From Isoetes taiwanensis (Eukaryota > Streptophyta > Lycopodiopsida > Isoetales > Isoetaceae): a stretch of 64,000 nt of DNA. Every line of letters begins with the position of its first letter. Positions within the stretch are counted from its first letter, which is position 1. Below the pieces are notes generated by a model. It saw only the letters and a program-made list of their open reading frames with translations, ran no database searches and was not told where the DNA came from. The stretch lies in assembly GCA_021234155.1 (NCBI GenBank), contig JAJEKV010000050.1, positions 10,530,214 through 10,594,213 of the forward strand, given 5' to 3'. Shown here piece after piece: positions 22,802 through 35,042 of this stretch. The position numbers and the translations under genes were made by a program.

Positions 22802-23006
22802 ATGGGAGGGACGTTAAGATTATAGAAGTGAGGAGCAAAGACTCTAACCGGCGAAAGGAGCACAATGCAAGGACCTCAATTTATACATATTAGCACTTGA
22901 ACATATTAAACAACAGTCGGCTGCTGTCGCACGTGTCGAGCGGATTCTGTCGGTTGTCTGCTAGAACACATTAATGGTACTGTCCGCTGGAACACATTAA
23001 TAACTA

Positions 23007-25645
23007 CTAGTTATGGTGCCCAGTGTTGCTGGGCATAGGTTGGAACTTGTAATGTTGGGGATCTATAAATGATAAGGCTGCATTGTAAAATGATACAACC
23101 TAGTATTGTTGGGCAGAAGTTAGAAACATGTAAATAATGAAGTAGCAATGCATGATCATTATGAGGATTTGAGCCTAATAATATCCAAATTATGTTAAAG
23201 AAGATAAGGAGGGGGGGTTGTTTCCAGAAAGACATTAATACAATAGGGCATTTTAAAGTTCTGGATATGCCTTAAAACATATAATCTCTATCTCTAGGGA
23301 AAACCTATAGGACATGCCATTATGAAGAGGGCATACGTCAAAACACATACTTTGTCTATACGATACTATGAAAACCAAAAGGATATTGAAGTCCCATTGT
23401 AATATAGGATTCATCTTCAAGCTCTATGGAAAATATAATGTTGGGCATACATTGGCAATATAAGGTCAATGGTGCTGTGCACTCAATGAAACTTCTGCTC
23501 GCTATACATACGATCGTAGAGCAATAAGCTGCAATTGGGATCAAGAAAAAATTGCATACACCTATCCTTTTCAGAAATGTAATCATTCCAGTCTGACTAT
23601 TTTCCTTTATAGTAATCAAGAATGATAGCTCAGGATTGTTGTGATAGCTCAGGATTGTTGTGATAGCTCAGGATTTATGGTATAAATTTCAATTAAAATG
23701 AAAAATAATGTCTATACACGGGACCACTTTTCCCCTTGCTAATATATAGGAAAAGAAAATTTGAGAATCAAGTAACCTTTATGTATGTTCGGCCTTTAAA
23801 TTTTAGAGTATTTTGGCAACTATTCCAAAATCTGCAAGTCCAAACCATCGGATCTCAAACTCTGTTATTTTTTACTTCACCCATCCCTATGCCCTAGGGT
23901 TGAGGTCAACATATTCGAATATTTTATTCCCTGTTCCATGGGACCCCACTATTCAAACATTGAACCATGCAAGAGGGGTTGCAAAATGTAGCCAAAACCA
24001 TAAAAACATTCTAAAAGCATAAAAGCATTCTAATTGTCTGCTTGCTAAAAAGCACTGGTAAAAAACATAAGAACAGCAAGTGGCTTACTTTGACACGGTC
24101 TCAAAGAAAGTTACAAAATTTATGCCAAATGTTGGGCATTTTAACTTCCGAGAAGCAACAACTTTCTGCATCAAACTTGTTGTCTATTATAATGCTTGCA
24201 GTGTCTTTCTCAAGAATTCTATCAACCTTCGATGCATATCAAAATATCTTGGAGCTTAAGCAATGGAGGCAATTGGAAAAAGGAACTGGAAAAGCTCAAG
24301 GACCTCCTTTCCATGTCCACTTCCTGCATATGTTTTTAAAATCGTATGGCAGTTTTTAAAATCATATCATGATGAGGCATCACGTCAAATACTTCCACAA
24401 ATATTGCCGCTCCTTCCTTAGGACAGCTGTACTTCCCTGGCAAAGTTAAAAAGTAAATTATTCAACACATCTCTGCTCGGTAGGTTTCTGTTGCTCTTGA
24501 ATGTGCCTTTGCCACCACAATCATTTGGAAGTTTTGATTGGGCAGCTTTAGAAATTCCTCTAAGAATATTTATCATTTTTGATGTTAATACTGCTTCTGG
24601 GAGCCATGCTTTATAAGCAGGTCCTTCGCTCTGCATACCCAGATTTATATCTTGCTGTTCTTTGCATCTTTGCATCAAAATCCTGAGAATGAATCTGAGA
24701 AAAAAAAAAGAAGAAAGGAAGCGAGAATATTTGAGTTGATGGTATGCCTGCGACACCATATACACCACAGCCATCGTTTTTTCCTCCTCCTACTCTGATA
24801 ATTCTGAATGGGTACAGGGTTTTTCTTTTGAACAATCAGTGGCGCCCTCATTCATAGATTGCATTTGACCTATCTTGCTTTTGCCCAGATGTTTCTACTC
24901 TATCACCATTAAAACAGTAATATGAGACAAACTCAAGGCTGTAAAATGCAAGAAAATCATCTTTGTAAACATCCAGATCTCTGCATCTCAATTCATGACC
25001 TAAAGGCAAAACAAATAGAAGAACGATATCTTGATGGCTGCTGTGAAGGAATGATGCAGCTCTGGGCAGCCCACAAATCCTATTATTTGGCATTTCCTCA
25101 GCCAGAAGAAGGTGGCAGAGTACATGCGAAGGTTTGGCTTGCACATGACCTGCAGCACTCACGAAATAGAGCAACTGTGCAACCTATAATGCTTATGCCA
25201 TCCCGCTGCCCTTGTAATCCTCATCTGCCTGCACCACTCCGGGCTTGCTGGGCATAAATTGATGGTGGGGTGTGATTTATGCCCTGGAGCCAAGAATCAG
25301 CCTGTAGGAAATCTGATTCCCTTGAAGCTTAACCTGCAAAAGATAAAACAGAGATGAGGAAGGATGGAATCGGCCGTAACCCTACCGATTTGACCATCCT
25401 TTACTCACAAAATAATGCCTCCCTTCTTCGGCTACACATGCTTCTTCCCCGCCATAACGAAGCACCAAAAACTCTTAGGTCCTTGCTATAGGGTGTGTCT
25501 TCGCCGTGCATTTTGCCTTTGCGCGCTTCGAAAGCAATTTTTCAATTTTTTATTTCACATTCCAAAATTTTAAAGTGAAATCACGGGCGTGCCGAAAGTT
25601 TTAGGGTTTTATGCACGACATACACTAAAACTTTATAATAAAGGA
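23007..25645 (-). mobile_element. Non-autonomous Helitron 3
   Basis: On the reverse strand it starts TCCTTTATTATAAAGTTTTA (25645 downward). This and the next 100 bp, including CATAAAACCCTAAAACTTTC, are nearly identical to the start of Helitron 2. It ends with the hairpin GCCCAGCAACACTGGGC, ACCATAA and CTAG (23010-23007), between A and T. It separates mini-gene units A and B. No Rep/helicase is present. A 21 bp unit (GATAGCTCAGGATTGTTGTG) is repeated three times at about 23625-23675. Confidence 0.87.
24418..25174 (-). pseudogene. Exon-like fragments carried by Helitron 3
   Basis: Reverse-strand open pieces at 24418-24680 (after an acceptor-like TTCTCAG; contains AYKAWLPEAVLTSKMINIL and KAAQSKLPNDCGGKGTFKSN) and at 24848-25174. 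They look like captured host exons, in the same orientation as the element, but I cannot name the gene. A 111-codon forward frame overlaps the second piece and is probably its shadow. Confidence 0.35.
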
Positions 25646-25660
25646 TTCTAACTACACTGT

Positions 25661-25725
25661 ATCACACCACGCGAAATCTGCACACGAGCTTTAAAACCCT
25701 ATGAAGGGTTTCGCTTCGTGTGATC
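25661..25725. repeat. Hairpin H2 (unit B)
   Basis: Imperfect arms ATCACACCACGCGAAA and TTTCGCTTCGTGTGAT, with an inner palindrome AAAACCCTATGAAGGGTTT. It lies 15 bp from the end of Helitron 3 and 150 bp past the unit B stop codon. Confidence 0.75.
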
Positions 25726-25873
25726 TGTCTTGTCATTCTCTCTACCACGGATATTGAAAATTAAAAATAGGAAACGTAATATTCGACACATTTGTCAAAA
25801 ACTTTTCCCATTGAGAAATAAAATAATTACAAACATTAAAAAAAAAGCAGCCCCTCTAGGAGGAGCCCGATGC

Positions 25874-27041
25874 CTATGATCGTAGGGCAAGCTCTTCTTG
25901 GAGGGCGGTGATAATTTTTTGCTCCTCCAACATGATTGTTCCGCCCCGCAACCACGTTCTCATATTCCGCAACCTTATCTTCCCGCTCATCGAGTTGAGC
26001 TCCTTAGGCAGCCTCTCTCCGCTTCGATTTTTTTCACCTTTCCCACCGGCGCCTCCGCTGGCGCCTCCCGCTGGCGCCTGCCTGGCGCCGGCGAGGCTGC
26101 CGGCGGATGCGATGATGGATGGCGTTGGGCAGCGGCGGTGAAGGATGGCGCCCCAGTGTGTGCTACTGAGTGGATGTCGCTGCGCTACATACACTGGGGG
26201 TCTTTGGCCTTTGGCGCGAGGGCTGGTGGATGGGTGAGGAGGCACCTCCGATGGGCGATTTCTCGGCGGTTTTACGGCGCCGCCTTCCCCGCGTGTCAAG
26301 GGCGATTGGCGTTAAGGCGCCTGTTTTCCAAAGACCAGGTTGTGAAGAGGTTACGGTTGGAGTTGCGGGTGAAGCTTTGCTGCTGGAGGTATGAAGGTAT
26401 GCTTGTTGCTTGTGCAACAACATGGATTTTGGATCGATGAGCAGCCATAGTTATCCCGGCAGCGGTTTTTCGTGTGGTTTTAATCCGGAGTCATGATGGT
26501 TGTGTTCTAGCTCACGTTGTGCTTTGGTTTAAGGGCTTCGGCCCATGTTCTTGTTTGGACTTCGGTCCGGACTTGATCCCTTATGTACTTGGTCCCATAA
26601 CCCGATTGGGTTCCATGGACGTTAAAAATTTTTCCTTCCTTCCTTCCTTCCTAAGCCTCTCTTGGAGGTTATATCTCGTGGCGCCGCAATTTTCGGCGGT
26701 CTAAAGCTGACCCGTTGTCGCCAGCACTAAAATCACCTCCCTATAGAAGCGGCCTTGTCCTCTGCCGCAACCAGCTTGGCGGCGTCTTCATCATTCTTTT
26801 ACGTTAGAAGGCGGATCCGTTCCTCAAAGATAATGTTCTTAATTTCCTTGACGAAACTTGAGACAATGTCTCTACGGGGATGGAACGGGCCGAGGCCATT
26901 GAAAGTGATGGGAGAACAGGAGAGATGGCTGAGGGGCGGATGTGGTAGAACAGGAGATGGTGGATAGGAGAAGACAAAGGCCTCCAAGCGTTTTATATAG
27001 AAACTAGAGATGCGTTGGAATCTACGGTTTCTGTCCGGCAA
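25874..27041 (-). pseudogene. Unit B: mini-gene copy interrupted by a LINE fragment
   Basis: The 3' part (25874 to about 26010) encodes TIMLEEQKIITALQEELALRS, resembling the end of unit A (EELALEQQ). The 5' part (about 27000-26760) has a TATA box (TTTCTATATAAAACG near 26990) and RRDIVSSFVKEIKNIIFEER, matching the DIVLGVLMKRLKE block of unit A. Between them lies forward-strand LINE 3' sequence (26458-26652) and other unaligned DNA. The gene is broken. Membership of the family is inferred from order, spacing, hairpin and these short matches. Confidence 0.5.
26458..26652 (+). mobile_element. LINE 3' end with (TTCC)n tail
   Basis: The sequence GGTCCCATAACCCGATTGGG, then CCATGGACGTTAAAAATTTT and (TTCC)n, matches 57320-57520 (reverse) and 62870-63003 (forward). 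All are cut at a similar place on the 3' side but end in different short tandem tails. The 5' limit is unclear. Confidence 0.65.
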
Positions 27042-27383
27042 GTTGTGTAATAATCCTACGAGGCGAAATTATAGCATGCAATTGGGCAACGGTAGCCTAT
27101 GTTAGCATCATGGGATCCGTCATATCCTAGCCGTCATCGTATGCGGGCCGCATAAAAAACGGTGTTATTGTGGCAACAAGATGCCACGTCCTTGGCATGA
27201 CATTGTCATCCACATGCCATTTTATGTGAATAGACGTTGTCATCCACATGCCAATCCTAGATATGACTAATTAGCATTTACACCGCAAGTTATCACATAA
27301 TCTAGCTAGATATTTGTGTTACATATAGTTTTCCATTAATAAATTAGGAATTTATACATACAACGAGGTGTATGCGTTATGGA

Positions 27384-27450
27384 GATCATCTGACGCGAAA
27401 TCCATTGATTGCTACCTAATTGCAAGCATGGCATTTCGCGTCGTGGATTC
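27384..27450. repeat. Hairpin H3 (unit C)
   Basis: Arms GATCATCTGACGCGAAAT and ATTTCGCGTCGTGGATTC flank a loop with CCATTGATTGCTACCTAATT, which is also found in H5. AATAAA follows on the forward strand. Confidence 0.85.
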
Positions 27451-27599
27451 TTTTAATAAAACAAAACAAGAGAAACGATAGAAGCAAGAAATAGAAAACT
27501 TTTCTTTGAAACAAAAAATATATATACAATGGCTAGGGATCTTCATGATCCTCAGAGCTGATTTTGATGATCTTGTAGTCGGCCCGTAAAGTCTGCGTT

Positions 27600-27902
27600 C
27601 TCATCCTCCGCTTCAAAGCTTCTTCTCCATATCTTCTAATGCCGTGAAATATTGTGCGGTTAAAAAGCGCCTCGACCCTACGGCTATTGGCCTCTCGGTA
27701 CTGGTGAGTGTTGCCGCGAGCTCAATGTCTCGCTCATGCAAACAGCCCATTAATTCTAACACCCCACCTTTCGAAAAATCTTCGGCGGCAAAGGCGGCTT
27801 TTTCGTCGTGAATCTCCTTCAATCTCTTCATCACCACCGCAAGGGTGATGTCCGTTAGCAGCTACGGGGCGATGCATAGTGGGAGGAGGATGAAAGATGC
27901 CA
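27600..27902 (-). pseudogene. Unit C: mini-gene copy
   Basis: After an in-frame stop near the expected N-terminus, the sequence LLTDITLAVVMKRLKEIHDEK matches unit A. It continues as an open frame to YFTALEDMEKKL and a stop at 27613. The TATA box TTTATAAATAGAAGACC lies about 80 bp upstream, and is the same motif as in unit D. If translation starts at an internal Met the product would be about 75 residues. It is best treated as a decayed copy. It is bounded by hairpins H3 and H4, giving a cassette of about 700 bp. Confidence 0.55.
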
Positions 27903-28018
27903 TCGAGCAAAAGGCGAAGCGAAAGTAGAAGATGAGCGAAGGCGGAGAAGAGGATCGGAGGTCGAAGGCAAGATAGAAGGTCTTCTATTTATAAAAATAA
28001 ATTTTGTGGTAGCTTGAG

Positions 28019-28083
28019 GTCACACGACCACGAAGGATGCCGTCGGTTCGAAAAATGGACCGTTACTTCTCGCGTGGTGTGAG
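28019..28083. repeat. Hairpin H4 (5' edge of unit C)
   Basis: Arms GTCACACGACCACGAAG and CTTCTCGCGTGGTGTGA. It lies about 30 bp upstream of the unit C TATA box, so this cassette has a hairpin at each edge. Confidence 0.7.
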
Positions 28084-28271
28084 GAAAAGGACCGTTACTT
28101 CTTCTCTTATCTTTTTCTTCCGGCATAGAAATGTCGGGGGCATTTGTAAAGCTCGTAATTTTAATTTTTATTGATAATTTCGGTGGATACAATCTATACA
28201 TAAGTAATTTTACTATGATACATAACTAAAGATAGAACTTCTCATTGAAGCAAAATAGAATGCGGCATGGA

Positions 28272-28340
28272 GATCACCACGACGCGAAATCCATTGATTG
28301 CTACGTAATTGCAAGCAAGGCATTTCCGCGCTAGGTGATC
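28272..28340. repeat. Hairpin H5 (unit D)
   Basis: Arms GATCACCACGACGCGAAAT and ATTTCCGCGCTAGGTGATC. The loop and the following TTTTAATAAAACAAAAC match H3 closely, so units C and D share their 3' flank. Confidence 0.85.
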
Positions 28341-28499
28341 TTTTAATAAAACAAAACATACATTGGAACAAGAGGATAGAAGGAAGCAAAAATAGAGAAA
28401 ACTTTTCTTTGAAGCAAAAAATAGATAGATACAACGGCTAGGGATCATGATCCTCTAGCTGATTTTTATGGTCTACATGATTGAAGCCGTGATTAGGTC

Positions 28500-28835
28500 G
28501 CGTTCTCATCCTCCAGAGCCTGGAACTTCTTCTCCATATCTTCTAAGGCTGCGAAATCTCGTGGCAGTTTCAAGCGCCTCTACCTGCAGCTCGTCGCCTC
28601 TTGGTACATGGCGAATGTTTTTCTGAGCTCAATGTCGCTCAGGCTGCCGGCATGCGTGAAGGCTAATCTGTCGACCCCGCCTCCATATTCTCGGGCGACG
28701 AGGCGGTTGTTTCACCATGGATCTCCTTGAATCTCTTCATCACCACATGCCCCTTTGATGTCCACGGCAGCTACTAGGCTGGGGGAGTGCTATCTTAAGC
28801 GTGGTCGCTTGCTAGAGGAAGATGATGATGCCATC
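28500..28835 (-). pseudogene. Unit D: mini-gene copy, degenerate
   Basis: In pieces this encodes VMKRFKEIHGET, corresponding to VMKRLKEIHDEK of unit C, and near its end DMEKKFQALEDENAT before a stop. The TATA box TTATAAATAGAAGACC is at about 28918-28933, next to CTCAAGCTA, which is also upstream of unit C. Frame shifts remove the middle. Partial hairpin arms (GTCACACGAG, ATCACACGATCACGAAA) lie at 28936 and 29036. Confidence 0.5.
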
Positions 28836-29339
28836 GGAGAGAATGTGGAAGGGCGGCCTTAAGCAGAAGATGAGCGAAGGCGGAAGGCGTCGGAGGTCGA
28901 GAGTGGACATAGGTCTTCTATTTATAACATAGATTTAATAGCTTGAGTCACACGAGTTGCTTCTCTGGTATCGTTATGAGGAATAAATTAATTAATTGTT
29001 TTTTCCAATAATATTTCATTTCTTCGAGAGAAATATCACACGATCACGAAAACCTAGATATGATGTTGCTGTCAGATGTGTATTTTTCATTGATGTGAAT
29101 AAATACAAATAAAATAATTTTTATTAGTAATTTCGAAAAGGACAATCTATACATAAATAATTTTACCCGGATACAAGTTGGAAAATATATAACTTCCAAT
29201 TTTTCAAGCTTATTGCCAATTTCATGCTCTTTCAATCCCCTGCACAGACTGATCCAACAAGGCAATGACTTCCATGTTATCGACCCCCTTCCAACCTTGG
29301 GTGAGTCAAGCCCGGCCCGACTAAAAATTTAACATATTG

Positions 29340-30195
29340 CTAAAAATGAGACCCGGCTTGGTCGTCAAAATATTGTAGCACAACATCCCCAATTGCTATC
29401 ACCCTTTCAGTGTTTGATGCCAATTGGGAATGGTTCCCTAACATGCATAATGCACGGATGTAATAGACAAACTCTGCACCTTTTGGACTGAAAGTTCCTT
29501 TGAAGACGATTATCTCCCCATTAACGAATCTTGAGATATATCAAAGAACAATGTAGAGTCCTTCAATCTTTCCCCGTCCCCAGCGTGCATGTCGGCAAAA
29601 AATCATTTACTTCCACAAATAAGAACCCTCAAGCTTATCTTCTTCACATTTCTCCTCATCTATGAGGCTTATCTTTGTCCTTGATTGGTGAAGAGCACCG
29701 CCAAACACAGCCAGATCACGTTGGCGGCTTTTGCGGAGAAATGAATTCTTCTTCAGTTGGTAGATTCGCCTCCTCTTGAGCAAATCGAGACTCCAGCCTC
29801 TCATAGGCTTCTTTAAGCTTTATAGCATTGCCGGTATAAGAAGACACTTCAAACATCTCTTTGTCCAAATCCTCTTCAAAATCTAGGCCTAGGTTTACCC
29901 ATTCATCCAAAATTATGCACGATAAGCTCGTCTTCCCCAGCACATTAAACAATAAAGGCGGGTTCCTCGGTTTATCACTTAGCAATAGGTATTCTTTGCC
30001 TTCCACTAAACTTGGTGTTATGTCAGACAACTTCTTTTTATCCTCATCCTCATTCTCATCCTCATCACCTTCAGAATCATCTCCCTCCTCTGGTTCACCC
30101 AAGGCCAATGCGTCGAAGCTAAAACTCCTACATTCTTGCTCTTCTTCTTGTAGATCTATCTCCATTTCTACGTCATAGTCAACATCATCACACAT
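29340..30195 (-). pseudogene. Acidic-protein gene behind the shared leader
   Basis: The ATG at 30195 begins MCDDVDYDVEMEIDLQEEEQ. A long Asp/Glu stretch (about residues 10-65) is followed by SDITPSLVEGKEYLLLSD, VLGKTSLSCIILDEWVNLGL and a helical ending (LKEAYERLESRFAQEEANL) that stops at 29716. In other frames further on are DLAVFGGALHQSRTKISLID, NGEIIVFKGTFSPKGAEFVY and AIGDVVLQYFDDQAGSHF, ending with TAG at 29340-29342, so the original product was longer and has at least two frame breaks. I recognise no family. The first five residues (MCDDV) and all upstream sequence are shared with the 59 kb unit, whose downstream protein is different. Confidence 0.5.
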
Positions 30196-30868
30196 AATTG
30201 ACCCCCCTTGGCTTAAAGATTTCATTGTTTCGATTATATCTAGGTTTGGCCGAAAGCGAAATGCAATAACTAGCAAATGCAAGCGGCAAAGAGAAATAAG
30301 ATACCTTCTTAAGTACAAGGGCCTTTGCCCGGGAGGAGCCCGCTATGCTAAAGATTCTTGAAAAACATCTTCCTATGTCCTTTGCAAATGGGAAGCCGCC
30401 TCCTCTAGAGCTGGTTTTGGAATCCACGAGCGTACATCTCAAAAGGGCGTCTTGGCCGGACCAAGCGGTCCGGTGAAAGCTAAAGCAACCTCGCGATAGC
30501 ATCAAAGCTCACTCTTTTGTTTGCCATGATGTCCAACTCCTTGCAATAGAAAAATAAATCGCGGTCGTGCTTAACTTCCTCGTTGTCATGTGGGGGCTGA
30601 TGCATACCATTCCGTGAACTTCACATAACAATCCATGGCGACGATCAGCCCAAGCAAGAAGATGTTTAGGAGCCGGTAAAATGCCGCTTCAACTCAAGTA
30701 GCCGTTGTCGATTATGAAAGGGGACACAGGCGTTGTGGGGAGATTTGTCCGTACATTTTAGGGTTAGGGTTAGGGTTGGATCACACGACGCGAAAACTAA
30801 TATATGCAACAAAAAAGCACAATGCTTGCTGCGCGTCGTGTGATCCTCACGTATAGCATTAAAAAAAA
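30182..30868 (-). repeat. Shared leader, copy 1 (hairpin, TTAGGG, 5' flank)
   Basis: About 680 bp is closely similar to 59095-59793. Blocks include CTTGGCTTAAAGATTTCATT, GGGAAGCCGCCTCCTCTAGA, CGGTCCGGTGAAAGCTAAAG, TTGTCGATTATGAAAGGGGA, three TTAGGG units, hairpin H6 and a run of A at the outer edge. Similarity stops within the first five codons of the following gene. Read on the reverse strand it is the 5' region of the acidic gene. Read forward it looks like the 3' end of a retroelement ending in poly(A). I cannot decide between these readings. Confidence 0.75.
30778..30846. repeat. Hairpin H6 next to telomere-like repeats
   Basis: Perfect 15 bp arms GGATCACACGACGCG and CGCGTCGTGTGATCC with a 39 bp loop. 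Directly beside it are three TTAGGG units (about 30758-30776). Confidence 0.92.
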
Positions 30869-30899
30869 AAAACCGGCTTGAACTAGTTAAACCTAGCTC

Positions 30900-32284
30900 A
30901 AACATCGGCATTGGTCAATCCCGCCGCTGTCTTATCTGGCCACACAAAGACTTTTCAGTCCAAGGTGGTACCATAATACCAGGGAAAACAGTAGATCTTT
31001 AGTGCTTCACACTAAATTTATACTATAATCATGTTCCATTCAATCATGTAGAACAAATATACTAGATAGCTACATGGGCCATGTTCCACTATGTTCAATA
31101 AGACCCGTAAATCCATTGATCTAAGGTGCTCAAGCATATAAAGCAACACGAGTTACGAAGATGTTCAAGGATACAAAGATACATGCTTGTAGCAAGAATA
31201 TCATGCTATGTAAATAAAGGACACAGGACCATTAACCATTATTAATCCTAGGAAAAATATTTCCCTACCAGAACGTTTCATTTCTCCAAGATATGCAATT
31301 ACAGTCCAGCTTTAAGGTTATGAATCATATACATTCCTTTAGAAGGTTTAAAATATGTGTTGATCCGTCTGTCCAGTCATGCGTTTGCAGCTATGATATT
31401 TACAAATACTGAGCATCTCTATGCCCTAATGTACTATAAGACTATAGCTTAAATTGACTGATCCGTTTAAGAACAGCCATATATTACTCACTTAAATTTC
31501 TAAGAACCTTTTTACACTGGTCAGTATTTTTGCTGCCACAACTTCTACTTCAGCCTATTACATTTCCTATAACATGTCTGTTTTTAATCAGAAAAGTTTC
31601 AATTATCTTTAGTCAGAGCCATTCCGTTAACTCCGACCTATAGTACAAATGATATTACCCTTTCAGACCTGCTGAAGTTAATTAAACAGCCATTTAAAAA
31701 TTTAGTTTCCACTATGTTTCAGTTCTACATATAGTATTAACTTTACATATTTTCTTTGGTTCATAAACAGAGCTGCATAATAGTAACACGACCAACAACA
31801 TTTTGAGTGTTACTCCTGCTATTAGACCCTGTCAAATACAACTTTTAAACTCTTGAAATAAACCGTGACTTCCCCAAAAGACAGGCAGCTATTTAATAAA
31901 TATTATGAGCTTATGACCAGAAGGAGATACTGCCTGTATAATGTATAATGTTTCCAGTATAACAAATAAACCATCGTTCATTTAAATTGGATTTATGTCT
32001 GTTCCAAAAGCACGCCACTTTTGCATACCCTTTTCTCAATATAGTGTTTTGTTGTGTGACATGCTGTTTTGCATTGTTGCAAATTTTTGCATTGTAGTAG
32101 TGGGTGGTTTAACATTTTCTTGTTTTAGTAAGAAGAATGTGGTGTTTCAATAGCATTTGTAGGTAACAACACATCATTATACACAGAACACTTTTTACAT
32201 TGTATTCACTTGATATGAAGATTACATCATGGAGAGACTAGTCCTTTCTTTGTCAAATAACTCTCCAGATAGGGATCCATCTCC
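30900..32284. other. No gene seen
   Basis: AT-rich sequence without long open frames, RNA genes or repeats that I can detect. Confidence 0.5.
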
Positions 32285-34926
32285 TTAGTCCGATCTAGTT
32301 ACGGATGCGTTTTGGCAACATCCGGATCTTGTTTTTACCCGTTCCAAGCCACTCATGATGGACATGAATAGTACTAGAAACTCATCTGTTGAGTAATCTT
32401 GTGGAGTATAAGTTGGTGGATTTAGAGCCTGACCTTGATTATAAAAGCACTTAAGAGCATCATCATCTACTATTATGATGTCCTCTTTCTTTTGAATGCC
32501 AAGCTGATCCATCATAGTACCAAGATGTTTCCGAAGACCGGTTTGCCATCCGGATCTCTTGGATGTGGAAACTTTATACACTTACTTTGGTCCCAAATCG
32601 TCACAAAGTCTCGATTCATGCCCCGGTAACACCCTAAGTACTTCATCAATATTTCGCGTTCCATTGAGGACCGATGGCAACTCGAAACAATCTGAACGCC
32701 ATTCATCATATCTTCTAAGTGTTGACGAGGATAGATCCACTTAGTATTCGATTCTAGAGGGACTTGCTCGTCATCCCCGCAATAAGCTTCTTAGGAAAAC
32801 GCTTTTACACAGACACCATTCGTGATCGAAGACAATGATTTTGTCACAAAGCGGTGGAGGCCCGAACCATGGAAAACAAAGAGTTAGCCATGCAAAAGTG
32901 TTTTGCAATACACGCTAAGCGTGTTTTATCCTTCATAAATAAGCTACATATCATCGGGCGTGAATTACCTTTCATCGTCGTCATCCATCCGTAGCGGTCT
33001 TTAGCGTCTACTTCACTCCCCGGATGCTTACTGTTAGAAGCATGAACGCCACCGTTAAGTTCGGACACGTTCTCTTCTATGAAAGCTACCACAGGGGTTT
33101 GATTCCTAACCTCAGTGGTTGCATCTGAGCTTGCATGATCATCCCGGGTTGCTATCTATCGAATCGCCAAGCTAGCCGCATCAGACCCAAAGCCGACATT
33201 ACCGGTTGGAATGTTATCAAGCATGGACGCCAAATTTTTTCTCCATGGTCTCAATGCTCCCGCTCTAGGATTTCGCCTTCTCCTCGGGGGTTGCATTGCT
33301 TTTTGAACATTCTGGAGTTGCATTCGGAGGCTTTTGTGAACTAGTATTCTGCTTCTGTCCTTTGTAAGGTACCAAAGCCCACGAGTTTTTATCTTTGACA
33401 GGACCCCAATCAGCCGTGGCTAGTACCTTTTCGAAAAACACTTCAAGGAAATCCCTGGACTGGTCATCATTGACGAAACTTAAACATCTTCTTGATGTCT
33501 TCAGGGCCTCTCTACCAATATACCTTCCAACAGCAAGTGGTATCAAGTGGTGCAAATGCCTCAACAAGATAGCTTGCCAGATTGATTGCAAACCCATGTT
33601 TATTCAAGGGTCCCTTTTCTTTTGTCAGCAATTCCAGAGTGATGTCTTTCCGGTAGAGGTTAGGAACATCAAATTCCTCGCTTTCATTCGCTTCATCCTC
33701 ATCATCTGCTTTGTAGAAGACATTTTTCAAGTTGAGCTCATCCAAAAGAAAACACTGCCATGCACCTTTATCCGATGCCCCTTTGCTCTTAGCTACCTCA
33801 TAGTCGTCATCTGGCACAAGGGATATCATTATGAAGATTATACAAGCTTTTATAATCGCATCCTCAAATCAAGATCCTTTGTCTCAAAGGGAAGAGAGCC
33901 TTCTCTAACGACCTTTATGCATTCCAAGTCGTATGAAGCCACCAAAGCATGCATATGAGGCTCTCCCCCAAGGGGCATATGATGACAATAGTAAAGAGCT
34001 TCCGAAGTTGTTAAGCCTATGCAACTACTAAAAAACTCATTTGTACTCTGTTGAGTCATCCCCTTCTCTCCTTTTTGCAGTCCTTATCCAATACAAACAT
34101 AGAAATATTACGAGGGCCTATTGTTGTATCGGTAGGAGACCTTTATAGCCCGAGAGACCGTGTATTGTAGTGCGTGTAAGTCACCACCAACATCTTTTAG
34201 GACGGCAACCTTTCTTCTCACCATCATCACCTTATCGATAGCTTTGAGGTGTGCCGTTGGTTCTTTGATTTCTTGTTTTGCGTAAATTCCTTCGACCAAA
34301 AGACGATTTCTTGATGTCATCGGCAGACACGCCATACCGTCTAGCAGTCCGACTTCGCATAATGTTATATCACCGATAGCCGAGTTCTTCACCAACCGCT
34401 ACCTTCATAGCTCGTGATGTTCTTTTATATGAGTGCAACAATCAATGAAGGACATTTTATCCTTAATCAAGAAGCCTTCTTGTACGTAACTTCTTTGTTT
34501 ATGCATTGATTTAACAACCAAATGATTTCATCATCTTGAAGGCCCCAGATTTTCCTCATCTCGGTAGTCTTGAGATCAAATATTGAAGTATCTTGAGGAG
34601 GCACTTCGTCCCATTGGGTCCGGAGAATGCTTTACGAGCATAAGCATCCTGAACTCGCTCCACTTCGCCTGCACTTCGCCCCCAGCGAAAGACGATCTTG
34701 TAGGCATCTGTAGGACCTCTCGGAAGTCGCCTGACGCCTCCTCTCACCGCTTCCTCCCCAGTTTTTTTCCTATTTTTTTGGCTCTTGGTTTCCTATCTTG
34801 GATGATAGTCTGAGCCAAGGTCTTTTCCAATGCCTTAAACTCCTCAGACTTCGTTCCTCCCTGTTTTGTTTGCAGGGGTCTTCCATATTCTATCCATTGC
34901 TGGCGGGCATGACGGAGTTGTTCCAC
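32285..34926 (-). pseudogene. Long decayed reverse-strand coding region, unidentified
   Basis: A chain of reverse-strand open pieces with consistent coding character runs from about 34926 to 32285. In order it contains LRHARQQWIEYGRPLQTKQG, GPTDAYKIVFRWGRSAGEVE, SRNRLLVEGIYAKQEIKEPT, LGGEPHMHALVASYDLECIK, a very acidic block (ADDEDEANESEEFDVPNLYR), ELNGGVHASNSKHPGSEVDA and WDQSKCIKFPHPRDPDGKPV. Numerous stops and frame changes separate them. It probably was one transposon-borne gene, perhaps continuous with the exons at 36-37 kb, but I recognise no domain. Only the reverse strand shows this continuity; the forward frames across it are shadows. Confidence 0.4.
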
Positions 34927-35042
34927 GTGAAGGGCTGCGACGTAAGGAAAAGCATGTCAGCCAATATGAGCAGGGGCATACAAAATTAACAGCTTTTTAG
35001 ATCAAGCAAAAAGGATAATCAGGAAACGTCAAAGGCAGTCGT

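Noticed and set aside
30778-30846. Hairpins H6/H7 as hammerhead ribozymes of a Penelope-like element
   Set aside because: Neither strand shows the CTGATGA core with a paired GAAA segment; a long perfect stem with a large loop is not the hammerhead fold.
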